In this document: positions 9,601 through 17,615 of the stretch, piece after piece
How positions within the stretch are numbered: position 1 is the first letter of the stretch
Layout of the letters: each line of letters opens with the position of its first letter
NCBI RefSeq assembly: GCF_030164425.1
Contig: NZ_JASNJD010000003.1
Location: 248,001-312,000 of the forward strand
Direction: 5' to 3'
DNA length: 64,000 nucleotides
Origin: Pseudodonghicola flavimaris
GTDB lineage: Bacteria > Pseudomonadota > Alphaproteobacteria > Rhodobacterales > Rhodobacteraceae
Position numbers and translations under genes: made by a program
The notes under the pieces: model-generated
The model's database searches: none
Told to the model about the DNA's origin: nothing
Seen by the model: the letters and a program-made list of their open reading frames with translations, nothing else

Positions 9601-9673
9601 TCAACCTGAGAGCGAGGGGCACTGTCGCCCCCTGAGTGCGCATTTTCGCGCCAAGCCTACGAGGAGACCGCCG

Positions 9674-10903
9674 ATGCGCCGCGTCGTCGTCACAGGGCTG
9701 GGTATCGTTTCCTCCATCGGGAACAATGCCGCAGAGGTTCTGGAATCGCTGAAAATCGGGCGCAGCGGCATTGCCGGCAGCCCGGAGATGGCCGAACATG
9801 GCTTCCGCAGCCAAGTGGCCGGCACCATCGACCTGGATGTCACCCAGCATGTCGACAAGCGCACGCTGCGGTTCATGGGACCGGGGGCGGCCTATGCCCA
9901 TATCGCCATGGCCGAGGCGATCGCCGATGCCGGCCTGGACGAAACCCAGGTGGTCAATCCGCGCACCGGCCTGGTGGCGGGCTCCGGCGGACCGTCGACC
10001 AGCGCCATGCTGGTGGCACATCAGACCGTGCTGAAGACCGGCGCCACCAAACGGATCGGGCCCTTCGCGGTGCCCAAGTGCATGTCCTCGACGATCTCCG
10101 CCAACCTGGCGACCGCCTATCAGATCAAGGGCATCAACTATTCCATCACCTCGGCCTGCTCGACCTCGCTGCATTGCATCGGCAACGCGGCGGAACAGAT
10201 CATGATGGGCAAGCAGGACGTGATGTTCGCCGGCGGCGGCGAAGAGCTGGACTGGACCCTGTCCTGCCTGTTCGACGCCATGGGCGCGATGTCCTCGAAA
10301 TACAACGATACGCCCGAACGCGCCTCGCGCGCCTTCGATGCGGGCCGCGACGGTTTCGTGATCTCCGGCGGCGGCGGCATCGTCGTGCTGGAGGAGCTGG
10401 AACACGCCAAGGCGCGCGGCGCCAAGATCTATGCCGAAGTGACCGGCTATGCCGCCACCTCCGACGGTCATGACATGGTCGCCCCTTCCGGCGAGGGCGG
10501 CGAACGGGCGATGCGGCTGGCGCTGCAGACCCTGCCGGAAGGCCGCAAGATCAGCTATATCAACGCGCATGGCACCTCTACCCCGGTCGGCGATGTCGGC
10601 GAGGTGGAGGCAGTGCGCCGCGTCTTCGGCCAGGGCAGCACCCCGCCGGTGAGCTCGACCAAATCGATGACCGGCCATGCCCAGGGCGCCGCCGGCGCGC
10701 TGGAGGCGATCTTCTGCCTGCTGATGCTGCAGAACGATTTCATCGCGCCCTCGATCAATGTCGAAACGCTTGACCCGGCGCTGGATGCCTCTGAAATCGC
10801 CCTGGCGCCGGTGTTCGATGCCGGGCTTGATAGCGTCATGACCAACAGCTTTGGCTTCGGCGGCACCAACGGATCCATGATCCTGTCGAAATATCACGGG
10901 TAA
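9674..10903 (+). CDS. fabB: Beta-ketoacyl-ACP synthase I
   Basis: This 409-residue condensing enzyme has the complete Cys-His-His triad: C162 in SACSTSLHCIG, H299 in NAHGTSTPVGD and H335 in MTGHAQGAAGA. FabB elongates the cis-3-decenoyl-ACP made by FabA and so commits it to unsaturated chains. Genomic pairing with fabA distinguishes it from FabF. The start follows GAGGAGACCGCCG. It lies 73 bp after fabA and 8 bp before fabI. Confidence 0.95.
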   Translation: MRRVVVTGLGIVSSIGNNAAEVLESLKIGRSGIAGSPEMAEHGFRSQVAGTIDLDVTQHVDKRTLRFMGPGAAYAHIAMAEAIADAGLDETQVVNPRTGLVAGSGGPSTSAMLVAHQTVLKTGATKRIGPFAVPKCMSSTISANLATAYQIKGINYSITSACSTSLHCIGNAAEQIMMGKQDVMFAGGGEELDWTLSCLFDAMGAMSSKYNDTPERASRAFDAGRDGFVISGGGGIVVLEELEHAKARGAKIYAEVTGYAATSDGHDMVAPSGEGGERAMRLALQTLPEGRKISYINAHGTSTPVGDVGEVEAVRRVFGQGSTPPVSSTKSMTGHAQGAAGALEAIFCLLMLQNDFIAPSINVETLDPALDASEIALAPVFDAGLDSVMTNSFGFGGTNGSMILSKYHG

Positions 10904-10911
10904 AACAGAAC

Positions 10912-11703
10912 ATGTCGGATCTTCTGAAAGGCAAACGCGGGCTGATCATGGGGGTGGCGAACGACCGCTCCATCGCCTGGGGGATTGCCAAGGCAATGCA
11001 TGACGCGGGGGCCGAACTGGCCTTCACCTATCAGGGCGAGGCCTTCGGCAAGCGGCTGGAGCCCCTGGCCGCGCAGGTGGGGTCGGATTTCATGGTCGAT
11101 GTCGATGTCACCGACGACGCCTCGCTCGATACCGCCTTCGCGGCGCTGTCATCGCGCTGGCCGACCATCGACTTTCTGGTCCATGCCATCGCCTTTTCCG
11201 ACAAGTCGGAGCTGACCGGCCGGATCCTCAACACCAGCCGCGCGAATTTCAAGAATTCGATGGATATCAGCGCCTATTCCTTCATCGAGGTCGCCCGCCG
11301 CGCCTATCCGATGATGAAGGATGCCGGTGGCACGCTGCTGACGCTGACCTATCAGGGCTCGACCCGCGTGGTGCCGAATTACAACGTGATGGGCGTCGCC
11401 AAGGCGGCGCTGGAATCGGTCACCCGCTATCTCGCCGCCGATCTGGGCCCCGAGGGGATTCGCGTCAACGCGATCTCTCCCGGCCCGATGAAGACCCTGG
11501 CCGGGGCCGCCATCGGTGGTGCGCGCAAGACCTACAAGTTCACCGACAACAACGCGCCCCTGGGCTCCAACGCGACGCTTGAGGCGGTCGGCGGCACCGC
11601 CGTCTATCTGGCCTCCGATGCCGGCGCCTATACCACCGGCGAAATCATCCGCGTCGATGGCGGCTATCACGTGCTGGGCATGCCCAAGGCGGAAAACCTC
11701 TAG
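10912..11703 (+). CDS. fabI: Enoyl-ACP reductase (NADH)
   Basis: A 263-residue short-chain dehydrogenase-like enzyme with the FabI nucleotide signature (MGVANDRSIAWGIA, replacing the normal GxxxGxG) and the active-site tyrosines Y147 and Y157 with K164 (YQGSTRVVPNYNVMGVAK). It carries out the last reduction of each fatty acid elongation cycle. It ends the fabA-fabB-fabI operon and is followed by a clear terminator. FabI is the target of triclosan-type inhibitors; no resistance substitution was assessed. Confidence 0.95.
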   Translation: MSDLLKGKRGLIMGVANDRSIAWGIAKAMHDAGAELAFTYQGEAFGKRLEPLAAQVGSDFMVDVDVTDDASLDTAFAALSSRWPTIDFLVHAIAFSDKSELTGRILNTSRANFKNSMDISAYSFIEVARRAYPMMKDAGGTLLTLTYQGSTRVVPNYNVMGVAKAALESVTRYLAADLGPEGIRVNAISPGPMKTLAGAAIGGARKTYKFTDNNAPLGSNATLEAVGGTAVYLASDAGAYTTGEIIRVDGGYHVLGMPKAENL

Positions 11704-11726
11704 GCGCGTCTCTCACGCAGGCATGC

Positions 11727-11761
11727 AAGGCGCGGGCGGGTCACTCCCCCCGCGCCTTTTT
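11727..11761 (+). terminator. Rho-independent terminator after fabI
   Basis: A perfect 10-bp stem (AAGGCGCGGG at 11727-11736 with its complement at 11749-11758) is followed by a T-run. It overlaps the 3' end of the convergent nitronate monooxygenase gene and has an A-pair on its other flank, so it could serve both directions. Confidence 0.8.
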
Positions 11762-12808
11762 CAATTCGGCGATCAGCGTCGCCATCAGTTCCGCCGCCGG
11801 CAGCGCCCGCGCCCGCGGTGCCCCCTGCCCGGCCCATTGCGCACCAAAGCCGGTTTCTCCCGCCGCCTTCGCCGCCGCGTTCAGCGCCTTTCCGGCGTCA
11901 TAGGCAATCGGATAGGCCGGCGGGGACAACTCCGCATGCGCCTCTGCCCAGTCGGTGAAGCGATTCGGCAGGGCCCGCGCCGGCCGCCCCGAGATCGCCG
12001 CGGTCATCCGCGTCTGCGCCGCCGCCGCCCCATGCAGTGCCGCGCGATAGGCTGCATCCGCCGCGGTTTCCGGACAGACGACAAAGGCGGTGCCGAGCTG
12101 CGCGGCCTCCGCCCCCGCGGCCAGCGCCGCTGCGATATCGGCCCCGTTCATCAGCCCGCCGGCGGCGATCACCGGACAGGAGAGCGCCGCCGTCAGCTGT
12201 CGGGTCAGCTCCAGGGCGCCCAATTGCTCATCCGGGCCGGTAGGATCGAAGATGCCGCGATGGCCGCCCGCCTCATAGCCCTGAGCCACCACCGCGTCGA
12301 GCCCGGCTGCCTCGGCCGCCCGCGCCTCGGCCACCGAGGTGGCGGAGGCAAAGAGCACGATCCCCGCCGCCTTCAGCGCCGCGATGCGCCGTCGGTCCGG
12401 CAGGCCGAAGTGGAAACTGACCACGGCGGGGCGTTCCTCCAGCAGCATGGTCAGCATGGCGTCGTCGTTCAGAAAGCTCTGGTAAATCTCCGCCAACCCT
12501 GCGGGAGGTTCCGCCCCGAAACCGTGAAACAGCGGCGCCATCGCCGCCAGCCAGGCGGCCTCGACCGCCGCATCCGACTGCGCCGGCGCATGGCAGAAGA
12601 GATTGACGTTGAAGGGGCCGCCGGTCAGCGCCCTGGTATCGCGGATCATCGCCCGGGCCCCGGCCACGGTCGATGCGCCCAGCCCCAGCCCGCCCAGGCC
12701 GCCGGCCTCGGTCGCCGCCGCCGCCAGCGCCGGGGTCGCCACCCCCGCCATCGGCGCCTGAAAAATCGGCCAGTCGATCCCCAGCCGTTCGATCAGCCAT
12801 CCGGTCAT
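11741..12808 (-). CDS. Nitronate monooxygenase (2-nitropropane dioxygenase family)
   Basis: A 355-residue FMN-dependent TIM-barrel protein. Family features are [17 protein letters not shown] at the N terminus, the glycine-rich first barrel turn (GGLGGLGLG), FNVNLFCH, and the phosphate-binding [10 protein letters not shown] and [20 protein letters not shown] segments. Such enzymes oxidise nitroalkane nitronates such as propionate-3-nitronate; homologues in fatty acid gene clusters are enoyl reductases (FabK), but fabI next door makes that less likely. It is convergent with fabI and stands alone. Confidence 0.87.
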   Translation of the reverse strand: MTGWLIERLGIDWPIFQAPMAGVATPALAAAATEAGGLGGLGLGASTVAGARAMIRDTRALTGGPFNVNLFCHAPAQSDAAVEAAWLAAMAPLFHGFGAEPPAGLAEIYQSFLNDDAMLTMLLEERPAVVSFHFGLPDRRRIAALKAAGIVLFASATSVAEARAAEAAGLDAVVAQGYEAGGHRGIFDPTGPDEQLGALELTRQLTAALSCPVIAAGGLMNGADIAAALAAGAEAAQLGTAFVVCPETAADAAYRAALHGAAAAQTRMTAAISGRPARALPNRFTDWAEAHAELSPPAYPIAYDAGKALNAAAKAAGETGFGAQWAGQGAPRARALPAAELMATLIAELKKARGE

Positions 12809-12871
12809 CGCATCCTCCCTCCCGTTGTCGGCCCCAGAAGACCCCGCGCGCCCCGGAGAGGCAAGGGGGGG

Positions 12872-13462
12872 CTAGCGGTGATGCCGGCTCACCCGGGCGC
12901 GGGTACGGTCCCAGTCCTCACGGAACCGCTCGCCATCGCCGAAATCGGCAAAGCCGGTGTAATGATCATGGGTGCTGGCCAGGCGGCGGGCATGTTTGAT
13001 CGGGCACCAGTAACTTTCGGTGCGCCCGGCGATCTCGCGCACATAGGCGATCAACCCGTTGCAATAGCCGCAGTAGACGCAGTTCAGCTTCTGCAGCCCG
13101 TTGAGATAGGCCAGGTGGTGACGGTCGATGGCGATGTAGTCGGCGCGGCGCACCTTCTCCAGCCCGTAGACCGGGAAACAGATCGCCTGATAGACCGAGA
13201 CGAAGAGATCGAGCAGCGCGAAGGGGATGATCAGCGCATAGATCACCGGTGCGGTGACCAGCACCAGAAGCCGGGTGCGCGACAGGAAGCTCAGCCAACT
13301 TTCACGCAGCTCGCGGTGACGGCGGCGGATATCGGCGTCGAATTCGACGCGGCCGCGCCTGATCCGATAGCGGAAGGCAGCGCGGCGGTCTTCGATCTCC
13401 TGCTGCACCTCCTCCTGCACATCGCGCAGGCGGTCCAGCAAGTCGTCCAGTTGGTTCGGCAT
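12872..13462 (-). CDS. Conserved membrane protein with CxxCGYC and CPIKHA cysteine motifs (unknown function)
   Basis: A 196-residue protein I cannot assign to a characterised family. The first 60 residues are a charged coiled coil (LDDLLDRLRDVQEEVQQEIE). Two hydrophobic stretches (LLVLVTAPVIYALIIPFALL, LFVSVYQAICFPVYGL) form a likely membrane hairpin. Then come the cysteine motif NCVYCGYCNG and, about 20 residues on, YWCPIKHARR. The close cysteines plus histidine suggest bound metal or a redox pair on one face of the membrane; this is inference. The start at 13462 is a normal ATG. It lies between the nitronate monooxygenase and FKBP genes with gaps of 64 and about 160 bp. Confidence 0.85.
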   Translation of the reverse strand: MPNQLDDLLDRLRDVQEEVQQEIEDRRAAFRYRIRRGRVEFDADIRRRHRELRESWLSFLSRTRLLVLVTAPVIYALIIPFALLDLFVSVYQAICFPVYGLEKVRRADYIAIDRHHLAYLNGLQKLNCVYCGYCNGLIAYVREIAGRTESYWCPIKHARRLASTHDHYTGFADFGDGERFREDWDRTRARVSRHHR

Positions 13463-13623
13463 CGGCGGGGCCCTTCATGATCGTTCGCGCGCATATCACC
13501 ACAGTGCGGCGCGACGGGCCATGGCCGGATTGCCGGTCCGCGCGGGACGCCCCCGGCCAGGGCGCCCCCCTTGAGGGGCGGACGACCGGCCCCCCGCTCA
13601 GCAAGGGTCCGGCCTTACTCCCA

Positions 13624-14055
13624 TCAGGGATTGATCGCCACGATCTCGATCGCGAAGGTCAGATCCTGCCCGGCCAGCGGGTGATTGGCGTCAAGTGTCA
13701 CCGTCGCCTCATCCGCGGCGACGACGGTGACCGGCACCACCTGCCCCTGCGGCGTCTGCATCTGCAACTGGGTGCCCGGCTCCAGCGGGATATGGTCGGG
13801 GATACCTTCGCGCGGCACGCTCTGGCGCGCTTCGGGATTGGTCGGGCCATAAGCCTGGTCGCAGGGCACCTCGACCGTCTTGGCCTCGCCCACCGCCATG
13901 CCGGGCAGCGCGGCATCGAGCCCGGGGATGATCTGCCCCGACCCCACGGTGAATTCCAGAGGCTCCCGCCCCTCGGAACTGTCGAACTGACTGCCGTCCT
14001 TGAGGGTTCCGGTATAGTGGATGCGGACCGTGTCTCCGGTCTTGATCGTGGTCAT
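13624..14055 (-). CDS. FKBP-type peptidyl-prolyl cis-trans isomerase (SlyD-like)
   Basis: A 143-residue protein with the split FKBP fold of SlyD-like isomerases: DTVRIHYTGTLKDGSQFDSSEG at the start, the flap/insert domain in the middle (PCDQAYGPTNPEARQSVP...) and NHPLAGQDLTFAIEIV at the end. It catalyses proline isomerisation and may act as a chaperone. Unlike SlyD it has no histidine/cysteine-rich nickel tail. The ATG at 14055 is preceded by GGAGC. It is divergent from the hydrolase at 14229. Confidence 0.9.
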   Translation of the reverse strand: MTTIKTGDTVRIHYTGTLKDGSQFDSSEGREPLEFTVGSGQIIPGLDAALPGMAVGEAKTVEVPCDQAYGPTNPEARQSVPREGIPDHIPLEPGTQLQMQTPQGQVVPVTVVAADEATVTLDANHPLAGQDLTFAIEIVAINP

Positions 14056-14228
14056 AAAAGCTCCAATCATTGGCGTGAATTGAACGGCCCAGCCTAGGGA
14101 CTGGGACCAGGATGTAAACCCGATGGGAAAATCCACGCGAAACCGCCCCTTTCCCAGCCGGCGGCAACGTGCAACTGTGCCGCCGAACCCCACAGGCTGA
14201 TCCTTTCAAGACAGGTCCGCAGACCCCC

Positions 14229-15059
14229 ATGAGCTTTTTCACCACTTCCGACGGCAAGCGGCTCCACTACACCGACACCGGCAGCGGCCGCCCGCTGCTG
14301 TGCCTCGCCGGGCTGACCCGCAACGGGCTGGATTTCTCCTTCGTCGCGCCGCATCTGAGCGATCTGCGACTGATCACACTGGACAGCCGCGGTCGCGGCC
14401 AGTCCGACAACGATCCCGATTACATGAACTATAATGTGATCCGCGAAGGCCGCGACGCCATCGAACTGCTCGACCACCTCGGGATCGACAAGGTGACGAT
14501 CCTCGGCACCTCGCGCGGCGGCCTGTTGGCGATGGCGCTGGCCGCCAGCCATCCGGAACGCCTGACCGGAGTGATTCTGAACGATATCGGCCCGGTGGTG
14601 GGCGCCCAGGGCATCGCCCGGATCATGGATTACGTCGGTAAGCTGCCCCGCGCCAGGACACTGGATCAGGCGGCAACCGACATGCAGGCCGCGCTGGAGC
14701 CGGAGTTCCCCGGCGTCCCGATCGAGGTCTGGCGCCGGCAGGCCGGCTATCAATACGCCGAAACCGGCGACGGCCTGGCCCTGCGCTACGACGGCAACCT
14801 GCACAAGGCGCTGCTGGAACAGGCCGCCACCGGCGCCACCCCGGACATGTGGATGTTCTTCGAGGCGCTGGCGAAACTGCCGCTGGCGGTGATCCGGGGC
14901 GCCAATTCCGACATCCTCTGCCACGACACCCTGACCGAGATGCAGCGCCGCCACCCGGGGCTGATCGCCGCCGAGGTGCCGGATCGCGGCCACCCGCCGT
15001 TTCTGGACGAACCCGAAGCGCTCGACGCGATCCGCGCGCTGCTGGAGCAGACCGCATGA
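14229..15059 (+). CDS. Alpha/beta hydrolase
   Basis: A 276-residue alpha/beta-fold hydrolase. The nucleophile elbow is GTSRGG with S95; an oxyanion-hole strand (LLCLAGLTRNGLDF) and a C-terminal histidine in VPDRGHPPFLDEPEAL complete the expected machinery, with an aspartate in an intervening loop. The substrate is not predictable. The stop overlaps the next start (ATGA at 15056-15059), so the two are translated together and may share a pathway. The start at 14229 (MSFFTTSDGK) follows an unremarkable spacer. Confidence 0.88.
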   Translation: MSFFTTSDGKRLHYTDTGSGRPLLCLAGLTRNGLDFSFVAPHLSDLRLITLDSRGRGQSDNDPDYMNYNVIREGRDAIELLDHLGIDKVTILGTSRGGLLAMALAASHPERLTGVILNDIGPVVGAQGIARIMDYVGKLPRARTLDQAATDMQAALEPEFPGVPIEVWRRQAGYQYAETGDGLALRYDGNLHKALLEQAATGATPDMWMFFEALAKLPLAVIRGANSDILCHDTLTEMQRRHPGLIAAEVPDRGHPPFLDEPEALDAIRALLEQTA

Positions 15060-16027
15060 CCGATATCGCGATGATCGAAGCCGCCGCCGGCCGTCTCGCC
15101 GGGGAGGCGCGGCGCACCCCGCTGCTGTCCTCGCCCTTTCTGGACGAGATCGCCGGGCGCCGTCTGCTGATCAAACCCGAATGTCTGCAGCATACCGGCA
15201 GCTTCAAGTTCCGCGGCGCCTGGTCGGCGATCTCGGCGCTGGCGCCCGAGGTGCGGGCCAAGGGCGTCATCGCCTTTTCCAGCGGCAACCACGCCCAGGG
15301 CGTGGCGATGGCGGCCCGACGCCATGGCGTGGCGGCGGTGATCATCATGCCGGCGGATGCGCCGAAGATGAAGATCGACAACACCCGCGCCCTGGGGGCG
15401 GAGGTGGTGCTCTATGATCGTGCCAACGAGGACCGTGATGCGCTTGGCGCCAAGCTCAGTGCCGATCGCGGACTGACCCTGATCAAACCCTTCGACGACC
15501 CGCTGGTGATCGCCGGGCAGGGCACCGCCGGGCTGGAGATCGCCGAACAGGCGGCTGAGATCGGCGTGACCGGGGCAGAGGTTCTGGTGCCCTGCGGCGG
15601 CGGCGGGCTGACCTCCGGCATCGCGCTGGCACTGGCGGCCAAGGCGCCGGCGATGCGGGTTCACCCCTGCGAGCCCGAGGGCTTCGACGATGTCACCAGA
15701 TCGCTGCAAAGCGGCCGGATCGAACGCAACGCCCGGCTGTCGGGATCGCTCTGCGACGCGATCATCACCCCGCAACCCGGCGAGATCACCTTTCCGATCC
15801 TCAACCGGCTCTGCGCCCCGGGTCTGGCGGTAACCGAGGACGAAGCGCTCAGGGCGATGGCGCTGGCCTTCACCCGGCTGAAGATCGTCATCGAACCCGG
15901 CGGGGCCGTGGCCCTGGCCGCCGCGCTGTTTCATGGCGACCGGATCGAAGGCGACACCGCGATCGCCGTGGCCTCGGGCGGCAACGTCGATCCCGAGGTC
16001 TTCCGTCTGGCGCTGGACACGCTCTGA
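15056..16027 (+). CDS. Threonine dehydratase / serine racemase-like PLP enzyme
   Basis: A 323-residue fold-type II PLP enzyme without a regulatory ACT domain. The Schiff-base lysine is K51 in GSFKFRGA, the substrate loop is SSGNHAQGVA and the phosphate-binding loop is PCGGGGLTSG. Length and lack of ACT match catabolic threonine/serine dehydratases (tdcB-like) and serine racemases; I cannot choose between them. It overlaps the upstream alpha/beta hydrolase by four bases. A GC hairpin lies about 80 bp downstream. Confidence 0.87.
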   Translation: MTDIAMIEAAAGRLAGEARRTPLLSSPFLDEIAGRRLLIKPECLQHTGSFKFRGAWSAISALAPEVRAKGVIAFSSGNHAQGVAMAARRHGVAAVIIMPADAPKMKIDNTRALGAEVVLYDRANEDRDALGAKLSADRGLTLIKPFDDPLVIAGQGTAGLEIAEQAAEIGVTGAEVLVPCGGGGLTSGIALALAAKAPAMRVHPCEPEGFDDVTRSLQSGRIERNARLSGSLCDAIITPQPGEITFPILNRLCAPGLAVTEDEALRAMALAFTRLKIVIEPGGAVALAAALFHGDRIEGDTAIAVASGGNVDPEVFRLALDTL

Positions 16028-16041
16028 CAGAGCTCTGACAT

Positions 16042-16123
16042 GGCCCCCTCAGGGGCCTCCTCAGTGGCAGGGCCGGGCGCCCTGCCCGCACCCGATACTG
16101 CCGATCCCCCGCCCGAGCGGGGG
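16042..16123 (+). terminator. Stem-loops after the dehydratase gene
   Basis: Two GC-rich hairpins follow the stop: GGCCCC-CTCA-GGGGCC (16042-16057) and CCCCCGC-CCGA-GCGGGGG (16106-16123). No T-run follows either one. They separate the hydrolase/dehydratase pair from the RTX promoter. Confidence 0.4.
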
Positions 16124-16166
16124 ACGCGGCGGCATCCGGGCAAAAACATGCAATACATCGCAAAAG

Positions 16167-16180
16167 TTGATTTTGATCAA
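16167..16180 (+). promoter_or_regulatory. Fnr/Crp-type box (TTGAT-N4-ATCAA)
   Basis: TTGATTTTGATCAA is a perfect match to the Fnr-family consensus used by FnrL, Dnr and related regulators in Rhodobacterales. Its centre lies 84 bp before the RTX start codon, in an AT-rich patch. A -10-like TATGAA at 16207-16212 would put the box near -45, close to the class II activator position. Regulation by oxygen or nitric oxide is inferred. Confidence 0.6.
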
Positions 16181-16204
16181 AGCAACTGACCTCCCGGTGG
16201 TCCC

Positions 16205-16234
16205 CATATGAATTGGTTCATATGAGCTGAACCA
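16205..16234 (+). promoter_or_regulatory. Overlapping palindromes in RTX leader
   Basis: CATATGAA-TTGG-TTCATATG (16205-16224) is a perfect 8-bp inverted repeat. TGGTTCA (16214-16220) pairs alternatively with TGAACCA (16228-16234). The two are mutually exclusive as RNA hairpins and either could be an operator. They lie 23-52 bases before the RTX start. Confidence 0.5.
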
Positions 16235-16256
16235 TTTGTTGGGAGAGCAGAAACTC

Positions 16257-17465
16257 ATGGATTTCTTCGTAAAAGGCCCCCTGGACCGCGTCATCACCGG
16301 CACTGCTGAGGAGGACCGGCTGGTCTATACACTCGTCTCCGGCGCGGGCGGCGTCCTGCTGGAAACCCCGGTGCCCTCGGCAGGCGGCGGCTACAGCGGC
16401 GTGTTCCAGACGGCCGAAGGCGAAAACACCAGCTTCACCGGGATCGAGGTCTTCAAGTTTTCCGATCTGGTGGGCGGGGACGATATCATCACCACTGCGG
16501 CCGGTGACGACGTGCTGCTGGGCCGGGGTGGCAACGATGTGCTGAATGGCAACGCCGGCTATGACAACCTGATCGGCGGCACTGGCAACGACAAAATCTA
16601 CGGCGGGCTCGACGGCGACACGCTGGACGGCGGCAACGGGTTCGACAAGCTGTTCGGCGAAGACGGTCACGACAGCCTCTATGGTGGCAAGGGCAACGAC
16701 AGGATCTATGGCGGAGCCGATAACGATTTCATTGACGGCGGCGCCGGCGACGACAGGCTGTTCGGCGGCAGCGGGGACGACTTCATCATCGCAGACAGCG
16801 GCGACGATCTGGTCGATGCGGGTCTGGGCGACGATCAGGTGGAAATCAGTTTCGACGGGGTGAAAACCGTCGACGGCGGCAACGGCCACGATTTTCTGAT
16901 GCTGTTCCATTTCCCCGCTGTGCCGGTGGAAATGACCCTGACCTTCAACCTCGGCACAGGCGTCTTCACCGCCGCCGACGCGGTGATCTCCGCCAGCAGC
17001 GCGACAGGGTTCGAAGACTTCGCCTTCCAGGGCGAGATCGACATCAAGGTCATCGGCACCGCTGGCGCCAACCAGTTGTTCGGCAGCGCCGGCGACGATC
17101 TCCTGCGCGGCAACAACGGCAAGGATGCGCTGTTCGGCGAGGATGGCGACGACACCCTGCAGGGCGGCAACAAGGCCGATGCGCTGGACGGCGGCTATGG
17201 CGACGACACGCTGACTGGCGGCGGAGGTCAGGACAGCTTCACCTTTTACAGCGGTCACGACCTCATCACCGATTTCACCGACGACATCGACACCATCGTG
17301 CTCCACAGCAGCCTCTTTGCCGAGGGCACCACGGTTGAGGATGTTGTCGCCGCCGCCGATGTGATCGACGGCAACACGGTGATCGGCGTCGATGGCGACA
17401 CCAGCCTGACGATCTCCGGGCTGACCGATACCTCGCTGCTGCTGAACGACATGATCCTGGTCTGA
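16257..17465 (+). CDS. RTX calcium-binding repeat protein, probably type I secreted
   Basis: A 402-residue acidic protein with two blocks of nonapeptide GGxGxDxLx repeats: about twelve from residue 75 to 195 (for example GGTGNDKIY, GGAGDDRLF, GGSGDDFII) and about six from 275 to 330. Such repeats bind calcium in a beta-roll after export. There is no Sec signal; the C-terminal part (ISGLTDTSLLLNDMILV) has the hydrophobic, acidic tail expected of type I secretion signals. No enzymatic domain is recognised; the non-repeat segments (VYTLVSGAGGVLLETPVPS and TLTFNLGTGVFTAADAVIS) are unassigned. ATG 16257 follows GGGAGAG. No ABC/HlyD/TolC secretion genes are adjacent. Confidence 0.9.
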   Translation: MDFFVKGPLDRVITGTAEEDRLVYTLVSGAGGVLLETPVPSAGGGYSGVFQTAEGENTSFTGIEVFKFSDLVGGDDIITTAAGDDVLLGRGGNDVLNGNAGYDNLIGGTGNDKIYGGLDGDTLDGGNGFDKLFGEDGHDSLYGGKGNDRIYGGADNDFIDGGAGDDRLFGGSGDDFIIADSGDDLVDAGLGDDQVEISFDGVKTVDGGNGHDFLMLFHFPAVPVEMTLTFNLGTGVFTAADAVISASSATGFEDFAFQGEIDIKVIGTAGANQLFGSAGDDLLRGNNGKDALFGEDGDDTLQGGNKADALDGGYGDDTLTGGGGQDSFTFYSGHDLITDFTDDIDTIVLHSSLFAEGTTVEDVVAAADVIDGNTVIGVDGDTSLTISGLTDTSLLLNDMILV

Positions 17466-17505
17466 CCTCTCGTCTGACCGGGCCGGCACCCGCTGCCGAC
17501 CGCGA

Positions 17506-17537
17506 AGCCCCGGTGTCCCGCACATCGGGGCTTTGTT
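17506..17537 (+). terminator. Terminator after the RTX gene
   Basis: An 11-bp stem with one G-U pair (AGCCCCGGTGT at 17506-17516, ACATCGGGGCT at 17522-17532) is followed by TTTGTT. Confidence 0.72.
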
Positions 17538-17615
17538 CTGCCCGGCCTTTCCCCCGCGGCCTTTGCCCTGCCGGGCGGAGCGGGTAAAAGGCGGCGACGC
17601 AAACCGGGGGAACCG

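Noticed and set aside
11516-13480. A 650-codon open frame on the plus strand over the nitronate monooxygenase and cysteine-motif genes.
   Set aside because: It starts inside fabI and covers two well-supported minus-strand genes; no recognisable domain.
13463-13623. GC-rich inverted repeat (around 13563-13580) as terminator of the FKBP gene.
   Set aside because: The stem is short with a bulge and lacks a T-run, so it is not distinguishable from GC-rich background.
16257-17465. RTX toxin.
   Set aside because: No pore-forming, acylation or enzymatic domain and no hlyB/hlyD-type genes adjacent; only calcium-binding repeats are visible.
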